From: Gilvibacter sp. SZ-19
Lineage (GTDB): Bacteria > Bacteroidota > Bacteroidia > Flavobacteriales > Flavobacteriaceae
Assembly: GCF_002163875.1 (NCBI RefSeq)
Contig: NZ_CP019333.1
Location: 874,864 to 938,863, forward strand
Length of the DNA: 64,000 nucleotides
Direction: 5' to 3'
Positions 23,371 through 33,300 of the stretch are shown here, in pieces (the first letter of the stretch is position 1; the number at the start of each line of letters is the position of its first letter). Under the pieces are notes generated by a model. The model made no database searches. It saw nothing but the letters and a program-made list of their open reading frames with translations, and was not told the origin of the DNA. Made by a program: the position numbers and the translations under genes.

Positions 23371-26292
23371 ATGTATCGACTCCTGACAGGCTACCTCCTG
23401 CTCACCTTTCTTATAGGCTGTTCTCCTCAAGGCCCAGCCCCTGCTCAACAAGAAAAAGCCCTTACCTCCTATGTCAATCCGTTTATCGGTACGGGTGGTC
23501 ATGGCCACACTTACCCTGGAGCCACACTACCTTTTGGAATGATCCAGCTCAGCCCAGATACGCGTTTGGACGGTTGGGACGGTTGTAGTGGTTATCACTA
23601 TTCTGACGATTATATCTACGGATTCTCACACACCCACTTAAGCGGAACAGGAGTTAGCGATTACGGAGACTTGCTACTTTCACCGACCAATTCCCTGAAT
23701 TTTAACAATGGAGCTGACGGAAAAGTGGGTTATGGTTCAAAATTCTCCCATGAGAATGAAATTGCAAGCCCGGGATTCTACCAAGTAAAGCTAGACGACA
23801 CCAAAGTTACTGTAAGCTTGACTGTAAGTGAACGCGCCGGAATGCATCAATACGATTTTGAACCTGGTGTGGGGCAGTTCATCATTTTAGATCTGGACCA
23901 CCGCGATAAATTGCTCGATTATAAGATTGAACAACTGTCAGATACCGAATTCAGCGGTTATCGTTTTTCAGAGGCTTGGGCCACAGATCAGCGCTTTTAC
24001 TTCCATCTCAAATTCTCAAAAGCGGTCAAAGAGGTCACCTTTTTACGAGAGGGTACAAAGAAACGTAAGGCAGCCTTTGAGTTTGATAATGAAACACCTG
24101 GCCCCCTACTAGTGTCCGTTGGAATATCTGCGGTTGATGAGGCAGGTGCTAAAGCAAACATGGAGTCTGAACTGGGCGATAAGAGCTTTGACCAACTCAA
24201 AACGGAAGCAGCCGCCAAATGGGAAGCACAATTGCAGAAAATTGTGGTTGAAAGTTCCGAAGAAGAATCGCTTTATAATTTTTACTCGGCCATGTATCAC
24301 AGCATGCTTGCGCCTAATTTGTATCAGGATGTGGATGGTCGCTATCGCGGGATGGATCTCAAAGTGCATCAAACCACAGCTTTCGACTACTACACGGTCT
24401 TCTCTCTTTGGGACACCTACAGAGCCGCACATCCTTTATACACCATCATTGAGCAAGAGCGCACCAACGATTTTGTAAACACTATGCTGGCCAAATACAA
24501 AGAAGGTGGCATTATTCCTATTTGGGACCTCAGCGCCAATTATACCGGCTGTATGATAGGCTATCACGGTATCCCTGTTATAGCGGACGCCTATATGAAA
24601 GGCCTGCGCAATTACGATACTGCCTTGGCACTGGAAGCTATGAAACACAGTGCTACCCGCGATCATTTAGGTTTAGAAGGCTATAAAGAATTTGGTTTTG
24701 TACCCATGGAACTAGAAAGCGAGTCGGTTTCCAAGACATTGGAATACGCCTATGACGACTGGACCATTGCCCAAATGGCTGAGGCCATGGGCGAGCAAGA
24801 AGATTACAAGAATTACATCCGCAGAGCTCAGAATTACAAGAATGTTTATAACCCAGACAGCGGGTTTATGCAAGGTCGCTTTAGAAACCAATGGTTTGCT
24901 CCTTTTGACCCTTATGAGGTCAATTTTAATTATACAGAGGCCAATGCCTGGCAGTACAGTTTGTATGTCCCTCAGGATATTAACGGTTTGATTCAGCTTA
25001 TGGGAGGCCCAGAGGCATTTGAAGTGCATTTGGATGAACTCTTTACGGCCAAAACGGAAACTTCTGGCCGTGATCAGGCAGATATTACAGGACTTATTGG
25101 GCAATATGCACACGGCAACGAACCCTCGCACCACATGGCCTATCTGTACAACTTTGTCGGTAAACCAGAGAAGACGCAACAGTACGTGCAGCAAATTGGT
25201 CGTAATCTTTACACCAATGCGCCAGACGGTATTTCGGGTAATGAAGACTGCGGACAAATGAGCGCTTGGTATATATTTAGTGCGATGGGCTTCTATCCGG
25301 TAACACCGGCGAGCAATCAGTACATCATCGGGACACCGCTACTTGAAAAAGCGACCATAAATCTGGAGAACGGCAAGCAATTCACGGTTATGGCCAACAA
25401 TTTATCCGAAGCCAACTATTACATACAAAGTGCAAGTCTGAACGGAAAACCCTTAGAGAGAAGCTTCTTATATCACAATGAAATTACAGATGGTGGCTGG
25501 CTTGCCTTTGAAATGGGTCCAGATCCGTCCGACTGGGCAAAAGCGGACGAAGCCTTACCAAAATCTGCAATTACCGACGAACTTATTGTGACTCCTCCCT
25601 TTATTGCCTCCGGAGATATTGCCTTTAAAGAGAACACCTTGATAGAATTGGAATCTATCGATGCCGAAGCTACTATCCATTATCGCTTGGACCAAGGGGA
25701 ATTCCAAACCTATGACAACCCATTTACCATTTCAGAGAATGCTGTCTTAGAGACCTACGCCAAGGTTGGAGCAGTGGAAAGCGCTGTGCTGCGAACTGCC
25801 TTTTACAAGGTGGATCCTAACCGTAGTATCCGTTTGGAGTCGCAGTTTGCCAATCAATACAATGCCGGTGGCAACGACGCACTCATAGATGGAATTCGCG
25901 GCAGTGAAGACTTTAGGACCGGGGCTTGGCAAGGCTATCAAGATCAGGATGTGATCGCTATAGTAGATCTGGGTAGCATAAAACCAATAGACAGTATTAA
26001 GGTGAGTTTTTTACAGGACCAACGCAGTTGGATATTCTTACCTACCGAAGTGGAGTGTTATGTATCAACCAATCCGCAGCAATTCTATAAAAACCTTCCC
26101 ACGGTAAGTTTTAATGCAGGACAAAAGGACGAAAACAGTAAGATAGAAACGGCCAGCTTTGACATGAGTGGTTACAGCGCCCGCTACATTAAAATAGTAG
26201 CCAAGAATTTTGGCGATCTGCCCGAGTGGCATTTAGGCGCGCCATACAATGGTAAGGCCTGGATCTTTGTAGATGAAATAGCAATCGAATAA
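23371..26292 (+). CDS. GH92 family alpha-mannosidase lipoprotein
   Basis: Lipoprotein signal (LLLTFLIGCSP, Cys near residue 17) followed by a complete GH92 catalytic region: GGHGHTYPGATLPFGM near residue 42, GFSHTHLSGTG near 88, LWDTYRAAHPLYT near 345, and GNEDCGQMSAWYIFSA near 615, which includes conserved acidic residues of the calcium-dependent inverting mannosidases. The C-terminal ~250 residues form a chitobiase-like and an F5/8-type (discoidin) sugar-binding module. GH92 enzymes trim alpha-1,2/1,3/1,6-mannose from N-glycans. 973 residues. Only 9 bp separate it from a GlcNAc-asparaginase gene, which fits N-glycan degradation. Exposed on the cell surface or in the periplasm. Confidence 0.94.
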   Translation: MYRLLTGYLLLTFLIGCSPQGPAPAQQEKALTSYVNPFIGTGGHGHTYPGATLPFGMIQLSPDTRLDGWDGCSGYHYSDDYIYGFSHTHLSGTGVSDYGDLLLSPTNSLNFNNGADGKVGYGSKFSHENEIASPGFYQVKLDDTKVTVSLTVSERAGMHQYDFEPGVGQFIILDLDHRDKLLDYKIEQLSDTEFSGYRFSEAWATDQRFYFHLKFSKAVKEVTFLREGTKKRKAAFEFDNETPGPLLVSVGISAVDEAGAKANMESELGDKSFDQLKTEAAAKWEAQLQKIVVESSEEESLYNFYSAMYHSMLAPNLYQDVDGRYRGMDLKVHQTTAFDYYTVFSLWDTYRAAHPLYTIIEQERTNDFVNTMLAKYKEGGIIPIWDLSANYTGCMIGYHGIPVIADAYMKGLRNYDTALALEAMKHSATRDHLGLEGYKEFGFVPMELESESVSKTLEYAYDDWTIAQMAEAMGEQEDYKNYIRRAQNYKNVYNPDSGFMQGRFRNQWFAPFDPYEVNFNYTEANAWQYSLYVPQDINGLIQLMGGPEAFEVHLDELFTAKTETSGRDQADITGLIGQYAHGNEPSHHMAYLYNFVGKPEKTQQYVQQIGRNLYTNAPDGISGNEDCGQMSAWYIFSAMGFYPVTPASNQYIIGTPLLEKATINLENGKQFTVMANNLSEANYYIQSASLNGKPLERSFLYHNEITDGGWLAFEMGPDPSDWAKADEALPKSAITDELIVTPPFIASGDIAFKENTLIELESIDAEATIHYRLDQGEFQTYDNPFTISENAVLETYAKVGAVESAVLRTAFYKVDPNRSIRLESQFANQYNAGGNDALIDGIRGSEDFRTGAWQGYQDQDVIAIVDLGSIKPIDSIKVSFLQDQRSWIFLPTEVECYVSTNPQQFYKNLPTVSFNAGQKDENSKIETASFDMSGYSARYIKIVAKNFGDLPEWHLGAPYNGKAWIFVDEIAIE

Positions 26293-26301
26293 ACCCAACC
26301 C

Positions 26302-27291
26302 ATGAAACGCAGAACATTTTTAAAGAATACTTCTCTTGGAAGTTTGGCCCTAGGAATTCCCGCTGCAGCTATGAGCTGCGCAGAGCGCTCAGAAGAAAAC
26401 AAAGTAGCAGATGCAGGACCAGGAGGTCCAGTAGTCTTAGCTACTTGGAACGTAAACAATGCCACTAAGGCAGCTTGGGACAGCCTCGCTGCAGGCAGTT
26501 CTGCGCTCGATGCCGTCGAAGCCGGTTGCAAGATAGAAGAAGCGGACATTAAAAATAGTTCTGTGGGTAAGGGCGGCCTTCCAGATCGGGACGGGAATGT
26601 CACCCTAGATGCTTGTATTATGGATCATACGGGTAACTGTGGATCTGTGGTTTATCTACAAAACATAACCCACGCCATAACGGTAGCACGCTCAGTAATG
26701 GAAGACACTCCCCATGTCATGCTAGCCGGTAAAGGTGCAGAAATGCACGCACTGTCCATAGGCTTGGAAGCAGAAGATCTCCTTACTCCAGAATCTAAGG
26801 CAGCCTGGGAAAAATGGAAAGAGACCTCCCAGTACAAACCCATTATCAACATAGAGAACCACGACACCATAGGGATGTTGGTCATGGACAAGGACGGCAC
26901 TTTGGCAGGAGGTTGTACCACTTCCGGACTGGCATATAAAATGCAAGGTCGTGTAGGTGATAGCCCAATTATAGGTTCCGGTTTATTTGTTGACAATGAA
27001 GTTGGCGCTGCAGTAGCCACAGGCCTTGGGGAAGAGGTAGTGAAAACCGTTGGTAGTTTCCTTATTGTAGAACTGATGCGTCAAGGGAAATCTCCGCAAG
27101 AGGCTTGTGAAGAAGCGATAAGACGCATAGTTGAAAAGCCGGGCAGTAACTACAAGGACTTTCAGGTAGGATACATTGCCATGAACAAAAAAGGAGAGAC
27201 GGGGTATTACGCAATTCACAAGGGATTCTGGGCTACCCAATATCAAGGCGATGAAAACAAAAACTTCGAGTCAGACTTTTACAATAAGTAG
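26302..27291 (+). CDS. N(4)-(beta-N-acetylglucosaminyl)-L-asparaginase (glycosylasparaginase)
   Basis: An N-terminal nucleophile hydrolase that cleaves the GlcNAc-Asn link left after glycoprotein breakdown. The N-terminus MKRRTFLKNTSLGSLALG is a twin-arginine signal ending in AMSC, so it is probably an exported lipoprotein. The autoprocessing site with nucleophile Thr is seen in IENHDTIGMLVMD near residue 190, followed by GGCTTSGLAYKMQGRVGDSPI, with GCTTSG and RVGDSPI as substrate-binding motifs. 329 residues is normal. It follows the GH92 gene by 9 bp, forming a two-gene N-glycan salvage operon. Confidence 0.93.
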   Translation: MKRRTFLKNTSLGSLALGIPAAAMSCAERSEENKVADAGPGGPVVLATWNVNNATKAAWDSLAAGSSALDAVEAGCKIEEADIKNSSVGKGGLPDRDGNVTLDACIMDHTGNCGSVVYLQNITHAITVARSVMEDTPHVMLAGKGAEMHALSIGLEAEDLLTPESKAAWEKWKETSQYKPIINIENHDTIGMLVMDKDGTLAGGCTTSGLAYKMQGRVGDSPIIGSGLFVDNEVGAAVATGLGEEVVKTVGSFLIVELMRQGKSPQEACEEAIRRIVEKPGSNYKDFQVGYIAMNKKGETGYYAIHKGFWATQYQGDENKNFESDFYNK

Positions 27292-27388
27292 GGATAAGCC
27301 TCACAGTATAAGCAACTAAGGCGACCCGAGGCATAAAACCTAAGGACCAAGGGTAAATACCTGTTTTTCAAGAAGAAGTACAAATTTT

Positions 27389-27407
27389 ATTACGGCTAAA
27401 CCGTAAT
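27389..27407. promoter_or_regulatory. Perfect inverted repeat overlapping a promoter
   Basis: ATTACGG and CCGTAAT separated by CTAAA; it lies just upstream of the -7 motif at 27414, in the -33 region, as an operator might. Confidence 0.4.
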
Positions 27408-27413
27408 TATTCC

Positions 27414-27421
27414 TATCTTTG
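27414..27421 (+). promoter_or_regulatory. Candidate -7 promoter element
   Basis: TATCTTTG, an exact TAnnTTTG match, with a start expected near 27428. It could drive the two-component system with a ~190-nt leader or a short RNA ending at the hairpin at 27471. Confidence 0.5.
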
Positions 27422-27470
27422 AGTTACATAAGTAGGTTGATGCCTTCGGGTAATCGATCAAATTTGGGGC

Positions 27471-27510
27471 GAAAAGCTGTCATTTATGGCAGCTTTTCTA
27501 TTTTCTAGCT
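27471..27510 (+). terminator. Terminator-like hairpin in the leader of the two-component system
   Basis: GAAAAGCTGTCA and TGGCAGCTTTTC form twelve pairs (one G-T) around TTTA and are followed by CTATTTT. It lies about 50 nt after a predicted transcription start and 110 bp before the response regulator. The rest of the 27292-27618 gap holds no gene I can support. Confidence 0.6.
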
Positions 27511-27618
27511 GGCGAGGGTCAGAAAAAACGCCATCCTCACTAAAAAAACAGCGGCTCTGACTAAAAATATGACACGAAAAAGATAACTTTCAGTAGCTTA
27601 ACGCCAGTTACATCAGCT

Positions 27619-28308
27619 ATGTCACTTAAAATCCTAATTGTAGAAGACGAACCTTTAATCGCCGTTACCATAGAGACGGCATTAGAGAAACAAGGCTATC
27701 AGGTGATCGGAGATGCAGATAGTTTTGAATCGGCTGTGGAATTATTAGGACAAAAGCAGGCAGACTTGGTGCTATTAGACATTCAACTAGAAGGCGACCA
27801 AGACGGAATAGAACTGGCAAGAGAGCTAGACAAACGCACAATTCCCTATTTGTTTCTCACTTCTCAGACCGATCCAAACACCATAGACCGCATTAAGGAG
27901 GTCCGCCCACTAGGTTTTATTGCCAAACCTTTTACCGAAGCAGGTTTACGCTCTAATATTGAACTGGCCTGGCATAAGTTGAAAACGCAAGTGACGCCTC
28001 CCCCACTTATTATTCGTGTGAATGGTAGAACCCACAAAATCGAAAAATCCGACATTAAATACCTAAAGGCTTACGACAACTACTGCTATTTGGTGACCAA
28101 GGCGCAGACCTATTTGCTGCCGCACACTTTAAAAAAACAAATGCAAGGACTTACAGACGACCGCTTTGTACGTATCCACCGTTCTTATGTGGTGAACATA
28201 GATCAGGTTACAGCAGTAAATAAAGATAGCGTAATGCTTGGCGACGAAGATCTGCCCATGAGCGCCAAGAACAGATCTGAAGTTGAATCCTTGATAAGCG
28301 CCCGATAA
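27619..28308 (+). CDS. LytTR-family response regulator
   Basis: Receiver domain (residues ~1-120) with the acidic pocket ILIVEDEP, phospho-acceptor Asp in LVLLDIQLEGD and the conserved Lys in FIAKPF, followed by a LytTR DNA-binding domain (~130-229) with KIEKSDIKYLKAYDNYCYLVT and DDRFVRIHRSYVVN. Such regulators bind direct-repeat sites and activate transcription once phosphorylated. The stop codon overlaps the kinase start by one base, so the two form a coupled two-component system. The adjacent large surface-protein genes are possible targets, by position only. Confidence 0.93.
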   Translation: MSLKILIVEDEPLIAVTIETALEKQGYQVIGDADSFESAVELLGQKQADLVLLDIQLEGDQDGIELARELDKRTIPYLFLTSQTDPNTIDRIKEVRPLGFIAKPFTEAGLRSNIELAWHKLKTQVTPPPLIIRVNGRTHKIEKSDIKYLKAYDNYCYLVTKAQTYLLPHTLKKQMQGLTDDRFVRIHRSYVVNIDQVTAVNKDSVMLGDEDLPMSAKNRSEVESLISAR

Positions 28309-30218
28309 TGATGAAGCTAACCCCCAACCTTAGAATATTCCTGTTTGGCTTTACAAGCTTTCTATTGACTGTTTCTACTGCGGATGCACAAGCACCGGAT
28401 CCTAATGACCTGGCTCGAAAAATTGACAGTGTGCTTGCTTTGGATGAAGAGCTAGTCCTGCAAGCTGCTTATGATTTGACGCGCTCTTATATTCGCGCCG
28501 AAGACCCGTTAGCGGTTCACCGCATGTTCGATTCCATTACCGATGCACCAGCCATAGAACTGAGCTCCAATTTGAATTTCGCTCCTTTTTATTTGCGTAA
28601 AGGCGACACCAAAAACTCATTGGCTTTGCGAAAGCGAAGCTTGGAATTGGCAGAAATGGTAGAAAATGACCCCAAGATCTTTGACGCCCTTATGTCGCTA
28701 TCTAGTCATTATATCAATGTAGCCAAGGCAGACTCCGCAGCACTTTACACCAACCGAGCAGAAGCCGTATTGGTGAGAAACAAAGACCGTTTTTACGATT
28801 CCTACGAGATGGTTTATCGCATGCGTGCAGATATTGCCCATATTTTGGGGAACTACAAACAGCAAGGCGAATATTTGGAAAAGGCCTGGGAGGTTATTGC
28901 CGATAACCCCAATCATCCCAGACGGGGTTTTTTGTTGTTTCTTATAACGGACTTCTTTCGGCAAACAGATGATTTAGATAAGCTGGCTTATTTCACCGAA
29001 GAACTTTCTGCTTATTACAAAGAGAAGACCATCAATACTCCAGACTTTCACTTGCCAATAGACCAAATACTCTTGGGCGACTATTCTGATAAAGCGGTAG
29101 CCAATCTGGAGCGCATAGTTCGAAAATCTGACAGTCTTAATAATTTCAATGCGTTATCGGTCTGTACCATTGCCTTGTCTAGGGCTTATTTGAAAAACGG
29201 AGAGCCGGAAAAGGCAATTCCCTATTTGAAAAACGCTATTAAGCGACTTAAAGATGCCAATTATCTGTACAGCAATACTGGAGAGCGGCAAATGTTGCGT
29301 GAGATCTATTTGGCCACAGACAATTACAAGGGAGCTTATGAAATTCTGATGGATCAGAAGATCATGGAGGACAGCCTCAGAAACTCGGAAATTCTTAGCA
29401 AAATTGCCGACTACGAGGTCAAATACCAGACGCAACAAAAAGAACTGGAGTTGCAGCAAACAGCGGCCAACAAAAAAATTCTCACTTCCTTGTTGTGGGC
29501 GGGCGGCATTGTCTTGCTCTTGGTCTTGTATTTCTTGTATAAGAACCGACAAAAAAATAAGAAACTCGCCAAGCAGAAACAACTACTTGAAACCACGCTA
29601 GACGAGAAAAATGTACTACTAAAAGAAATACATCATCGGGTAAAGAACAGTTTTCAGATCGTGTCTTCGCTCTTGTATTTGCAGTCGGAAAGCATTGACG
29701 ATAAAGAAGCACAATTGGCCATTAAGGAAGCGCAAAACAGAGTGCGCTCTATGGTTCTCATCCATCAGAAACTCTACAATAAAGATCAGCTGGTTGGTAT
29801 AAATACCAAGGAATACTTTGAAGATCTCACGCGAGATATTTTCGAGTCCCATCAGTTTTCCAATAAGCCCATCCGATATGCAACAGACATAAAACCTATG
29901 GTCCTGGACATTGAGACCATAACTCCTATAGGGCTAATACTCAACGAACTGATCACAAACGTGCTAAAACACGCCTTTCCAGAAGTAGATGATCAGAGTG
30001 AAATGCAGTTGCGTTTCGACAAAAAGGGAGATGCCCTAGTCTTAGAACTTCAAGACAATGGTCAGGGTATGCCAGAAGAAGTTGCAGAGAGCTCCTTTGG
30101 TATTAAACTGATGAAAGCACTTTCCAAAAAACTTAAAGCGGATCTCACTTTCAAACCCGGCCCTAAACAAGGCACTTTAGCGAGCCTGGAGATCACCAAA
30201 TTTAACCTCCTGGGCTAG
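28308..30218 (+). CDS. TPR-containing sensor histidine kinase (HisKA_2 type)
   Basis: Signal peptide, a periplasmic helical TPR-like region (residues ~25-375), one membrane helix (SLLWAGGIVLLLVLYFLY near 400), a coiled segment, then HisKA_2 phospho-acceptor LKEIHHRVKNSFQIVSSLL near 443 and a HATPase domain with LILNELITNVLKHAF (N box), LQDNGQGMPEE (G1) and SFGIKLMKALS. Partner of the LytTR regulator with a one-base overlap. The periplasmic TPRs suggest it senses a protein or peptide, as inference. An ATG three bases on is an alternative start. Confidence 0.92.
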   Translation: MMKLTPNLRIFLFGFTSFLLTVSTADAQAPDPNDLARKIDSVLALDEELVLQAAYDLTRSYIRAEDPLAVHRMFDSITDAPAIELSSNLNFAPFYLRKGDTKNSLALRKRSLELAEMVENDPKIFDALMSLSSHYINVAKADSAALYTNRAEAVLVRNKDRFYDSYEMVYRMRADIAHILGNYKQQGEYLEKAWEVIADNPNHPRRGFLLFLITDFFRQTDDLDKLAYFTEELSAYYKEKTINTPDFHLPIDQILLGDYSDKAVANLERIVRKSDSLNNFNALSVCTIALSRAYLKNGEPEKAIPYLKNAIKRLKDANYLYSNTGERQMLREIYLATDNYKGAYEILMDQKIMEDSLRNSEILSKIADYEVKYQTQQKELELQQTAANKKILTSLLWAGGIVLLLVLYFLYKNRQKNKKLAKQKQLLETTLDEKNVLLKEIHHRVKNSFQIVSSLLYLQSESIDDKEAQLAIKEAQNRVRSMVLIHQKLYNKDQLVGINTKEYFEDLTRDIFESHQFSNKPIRYATDIKPMVLDIETITPIGLILNELITNVLKHAFPEVDDQSEMQLRFDKKGDALVLELQDNGQGMPEEVAESSFGIKLMKALSKKLKADLTFKPGPKQGTLASLEITKFNLLG

Positions 30219-30367
30219 TTCACTAAAAAATTAGCCGCCTTCACTAAAATTTATTGGCTAAGCTATTCAGCTAGATTACTTTAGAGACAACAAAAGGACA
30301 TCCCCACCTTTTTTTGCCCAACCCCTTACCTACATTATGCTGCGGCAGAAACTCAAAACACAACCGC

Positions 30368-33300
30368 ATGAAAAGATTATCACTCCTCCTGATTTTTGGC
30401 CTGATAGGTTTTAATGTCTCTGCTCAAGTTGGAATTAACAATATTTCACCCAATGCCAGTTTGGATATTGCCGCCAGTAATCAAGCCTCCCCGGCCAGCA
30501 ATGACGGTCTATTGATTCCACGCATTGATGCTTTTCCGGCTACAGATCCAACTGCAGCCCAACACGGCATGATGGTTTATTTGACAACTACGGATGCGGG
30601 CAACCCACCCGGATTTTACTTTTGGAATCAGGCAACCACTTCTTGGGATTCTATTACGGGTAACGGTGCGGAGCAGATCAACGAATTGACAGATGGAATT
30701 AGCGATGGCACTTCACTGTTTCTAGGCGCAAACTCTGGCCAAAATGATGATGGAGGCAACTCTAATGTCGGGGTCGGACTCTTTAGCCTTTCTAACAACA
30801 CTTCTGGAGATTCAAATACCGCAGTAGGATCACTCGCCATGATCAATAACACCACAGGTTTTGGCAATACAGCTGTAGGGAGACAGTCACTTCCTTCTAA
30901 CACTACCGGAAACGACAACACCATGATAGGTTTCCAAGCCGGTTTGAGCAACACAACCGGATTTCAAAATACAGCCGTTGGTGCTGCTGCCTTAGACGCA
31001 AACACTACAGGATACGACAATACAGCTATAGGATATAGTGTAATGGGCTCCAACAGCACAGGACGACTTAACACTGCCATCGGCACCAGTGCTTTGCTAA
31101 GCAATTCAGAAGGCTTTGAAAATACGGCTGTAGGTGTTGGAGCTTTGAGAAACAATACCACGGGAGACTACAACATTGCTTTAGGCTCCGGAGCACTGTC
31201 TGGAGCTGTAAGTAGTTCATACAATATTGGAATTGGACGTAATACCATGAGCAACATTTTTTCAAACCCCGCTGCCCAATACAATGTGGCTTTAGGAGAT
31301 GTTGCCTTGAGCAGTCTCACTTCGGGATCTCGAAATATAGCCATCGGAGGGTCTGCACTGACTACTTTAAGCTCGGGTATTGGAAATGTTGGGATCGGTA
31401 TGGAAACTATGACCACTGCAACAACAGCCCAATACAATACTGCTGTGGGTTTCAATGCCGGTCGCAATGTTTTAGATGGAGATTTCAATGTGTTTATGGG
31501 CTACCAAAGTGGAGAAAACAATACTCGCGGAAGTGACAATGTGTTTTTGGGTGCAAACACAGGATTTAACAATACAACAGGCAACAATAACGTCTTTATC
31601 GGTTACAATACTGGCTATTTTGAAACCGGATCTAACAAATTATACATTGACAATTCCAATTCCACCACACCTCTGATCTGGGGAGATTTTAACGTCAACG
31701 TCTTGCGCGTAAACGGAGCATTCCAGGTTGGGAATCCTACGGGTACAGGTTATGAGTTTCCAGCAACTGATGGCGCCCTAGGTGAGGTTTTACGAACAGA
31801 TGGAGCAGGAAATATCAGTTGGGGAAATATAGCAGATGATGCCGATTGGTATCAGGAAGGAACTACATCAGCTCCAAGCAGCTCATCCGACGATATCTTT
31901 ACCGACGGAAATGTAGGAATCGGCACCTCTACGGTGAACTATCCGCTGGATATCGATGCGACCAGCACAAGAACCATCGATCTAGAAAATACGGGTAATG
32001 GTTTTATTTACGGCCTCTATAACAGGATAAACGAGGCGGCACCTAGCGCATCGGTAACTAACACCTACGGAATTTTAAATTCCATAACCAGGACCAATCA
32101 AGGTGCGATCTCGGGAGTGTCTAACTCATTCTCAAATTCTGTTTCGACTGCCTCCTTTGGGTATTTATTTGGCGTGGACAACTCTTTCGGAACCTCAACT
32201 TCTTCTTTAAGCATTGGGTTCTTTAACAGGTTTCAAGGAACCACAACAACCGCCGTTGGAATGCGCAACCTCGTAGCTGGTAGTTTCACTGACTTCTATG
32301 GCGTGCAGAATTACAACCTTACGGGAGGACATAATGGAACCTTCTATGGCCTGTACAATTTTTTTGGGGCTTCTGGTGGAAACGGTACGCGTTATGGCGC
32401 TTTTACAGAGTTCTTTGACACCGGAATTGGCAACAAATATGGCTATTATGTAGATATAGCAGATTCTGCTGGAGGCACTCACTACGGAATTTACAGTTCT
32501 GCATTGAAAAGTGGTAGCTACGCAGGATATTTTCTAGGAGACGTGGCCATAGGCACAACAACAGCCAACAATTATACATTCCCTGCAAGCCGAGGAACAA
32601 ACGGTCAGGTCATGGTAACAGATGCTGCAGGAAATCTGAGCTGGTCCACCTTAAGCGGTCTTGAGAGCACCACGGCCAGCAATGGGATCACAGAAACCGG
32701 CGACGATGTTCGTTTGGGTGGCGCATTGAATCAGAACACTACTATTACCACTGGAATCAACAATCTTATTTTTAACCTAAGTGCAACAGGTTATTTTGAA
32801 GTACAAGATGCCGGCACATCCAAGTTCCGAATTAGCAATACAGGAAATACGCGTTTGGGTGGATCGCTGCAAGTGAATCAGACCAACGTTACCGGGACGC
32901 GCCTTATAGAATTGACCAGTGCAGGCTCCACAGGTTTGATCAACGCCTATGCTGCCGGAATCAATACGGTTCAAATCGCTGGAACAGGCGATAGTTATAT
33001 CAACGGAGGTTCATTTGGCTTAGGCATAACCAACCCTCAAGAACAATTGGACGTGGTAGATAACACCGCTGGATATGTAGGTGACTTTTACAACGAAAGT
33101 ACTGACTCTACCGCCGATGGGATTTCTGTTCGATTAGCCGCTAGTTCGCCCAATGCCTCCGCCTATTATATTGGATTTTTCAGAGGTAGCGGGGCCACGG
33201 TCTCAGGGCGTATTTCTGGCACGGCAGCCGGTACAGGGATTCAGGTGGTAACTTCTTCGGATGCGCGACTTAAAACCAATTTAGAAGAGGTCACTGATGC

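Noticed and set aside
24712-25257. 181-codon ORF antisense to the GH92 gene
   Set aside because: Covers the catalytic region of GH92 in reverse; no domain and no start signal.
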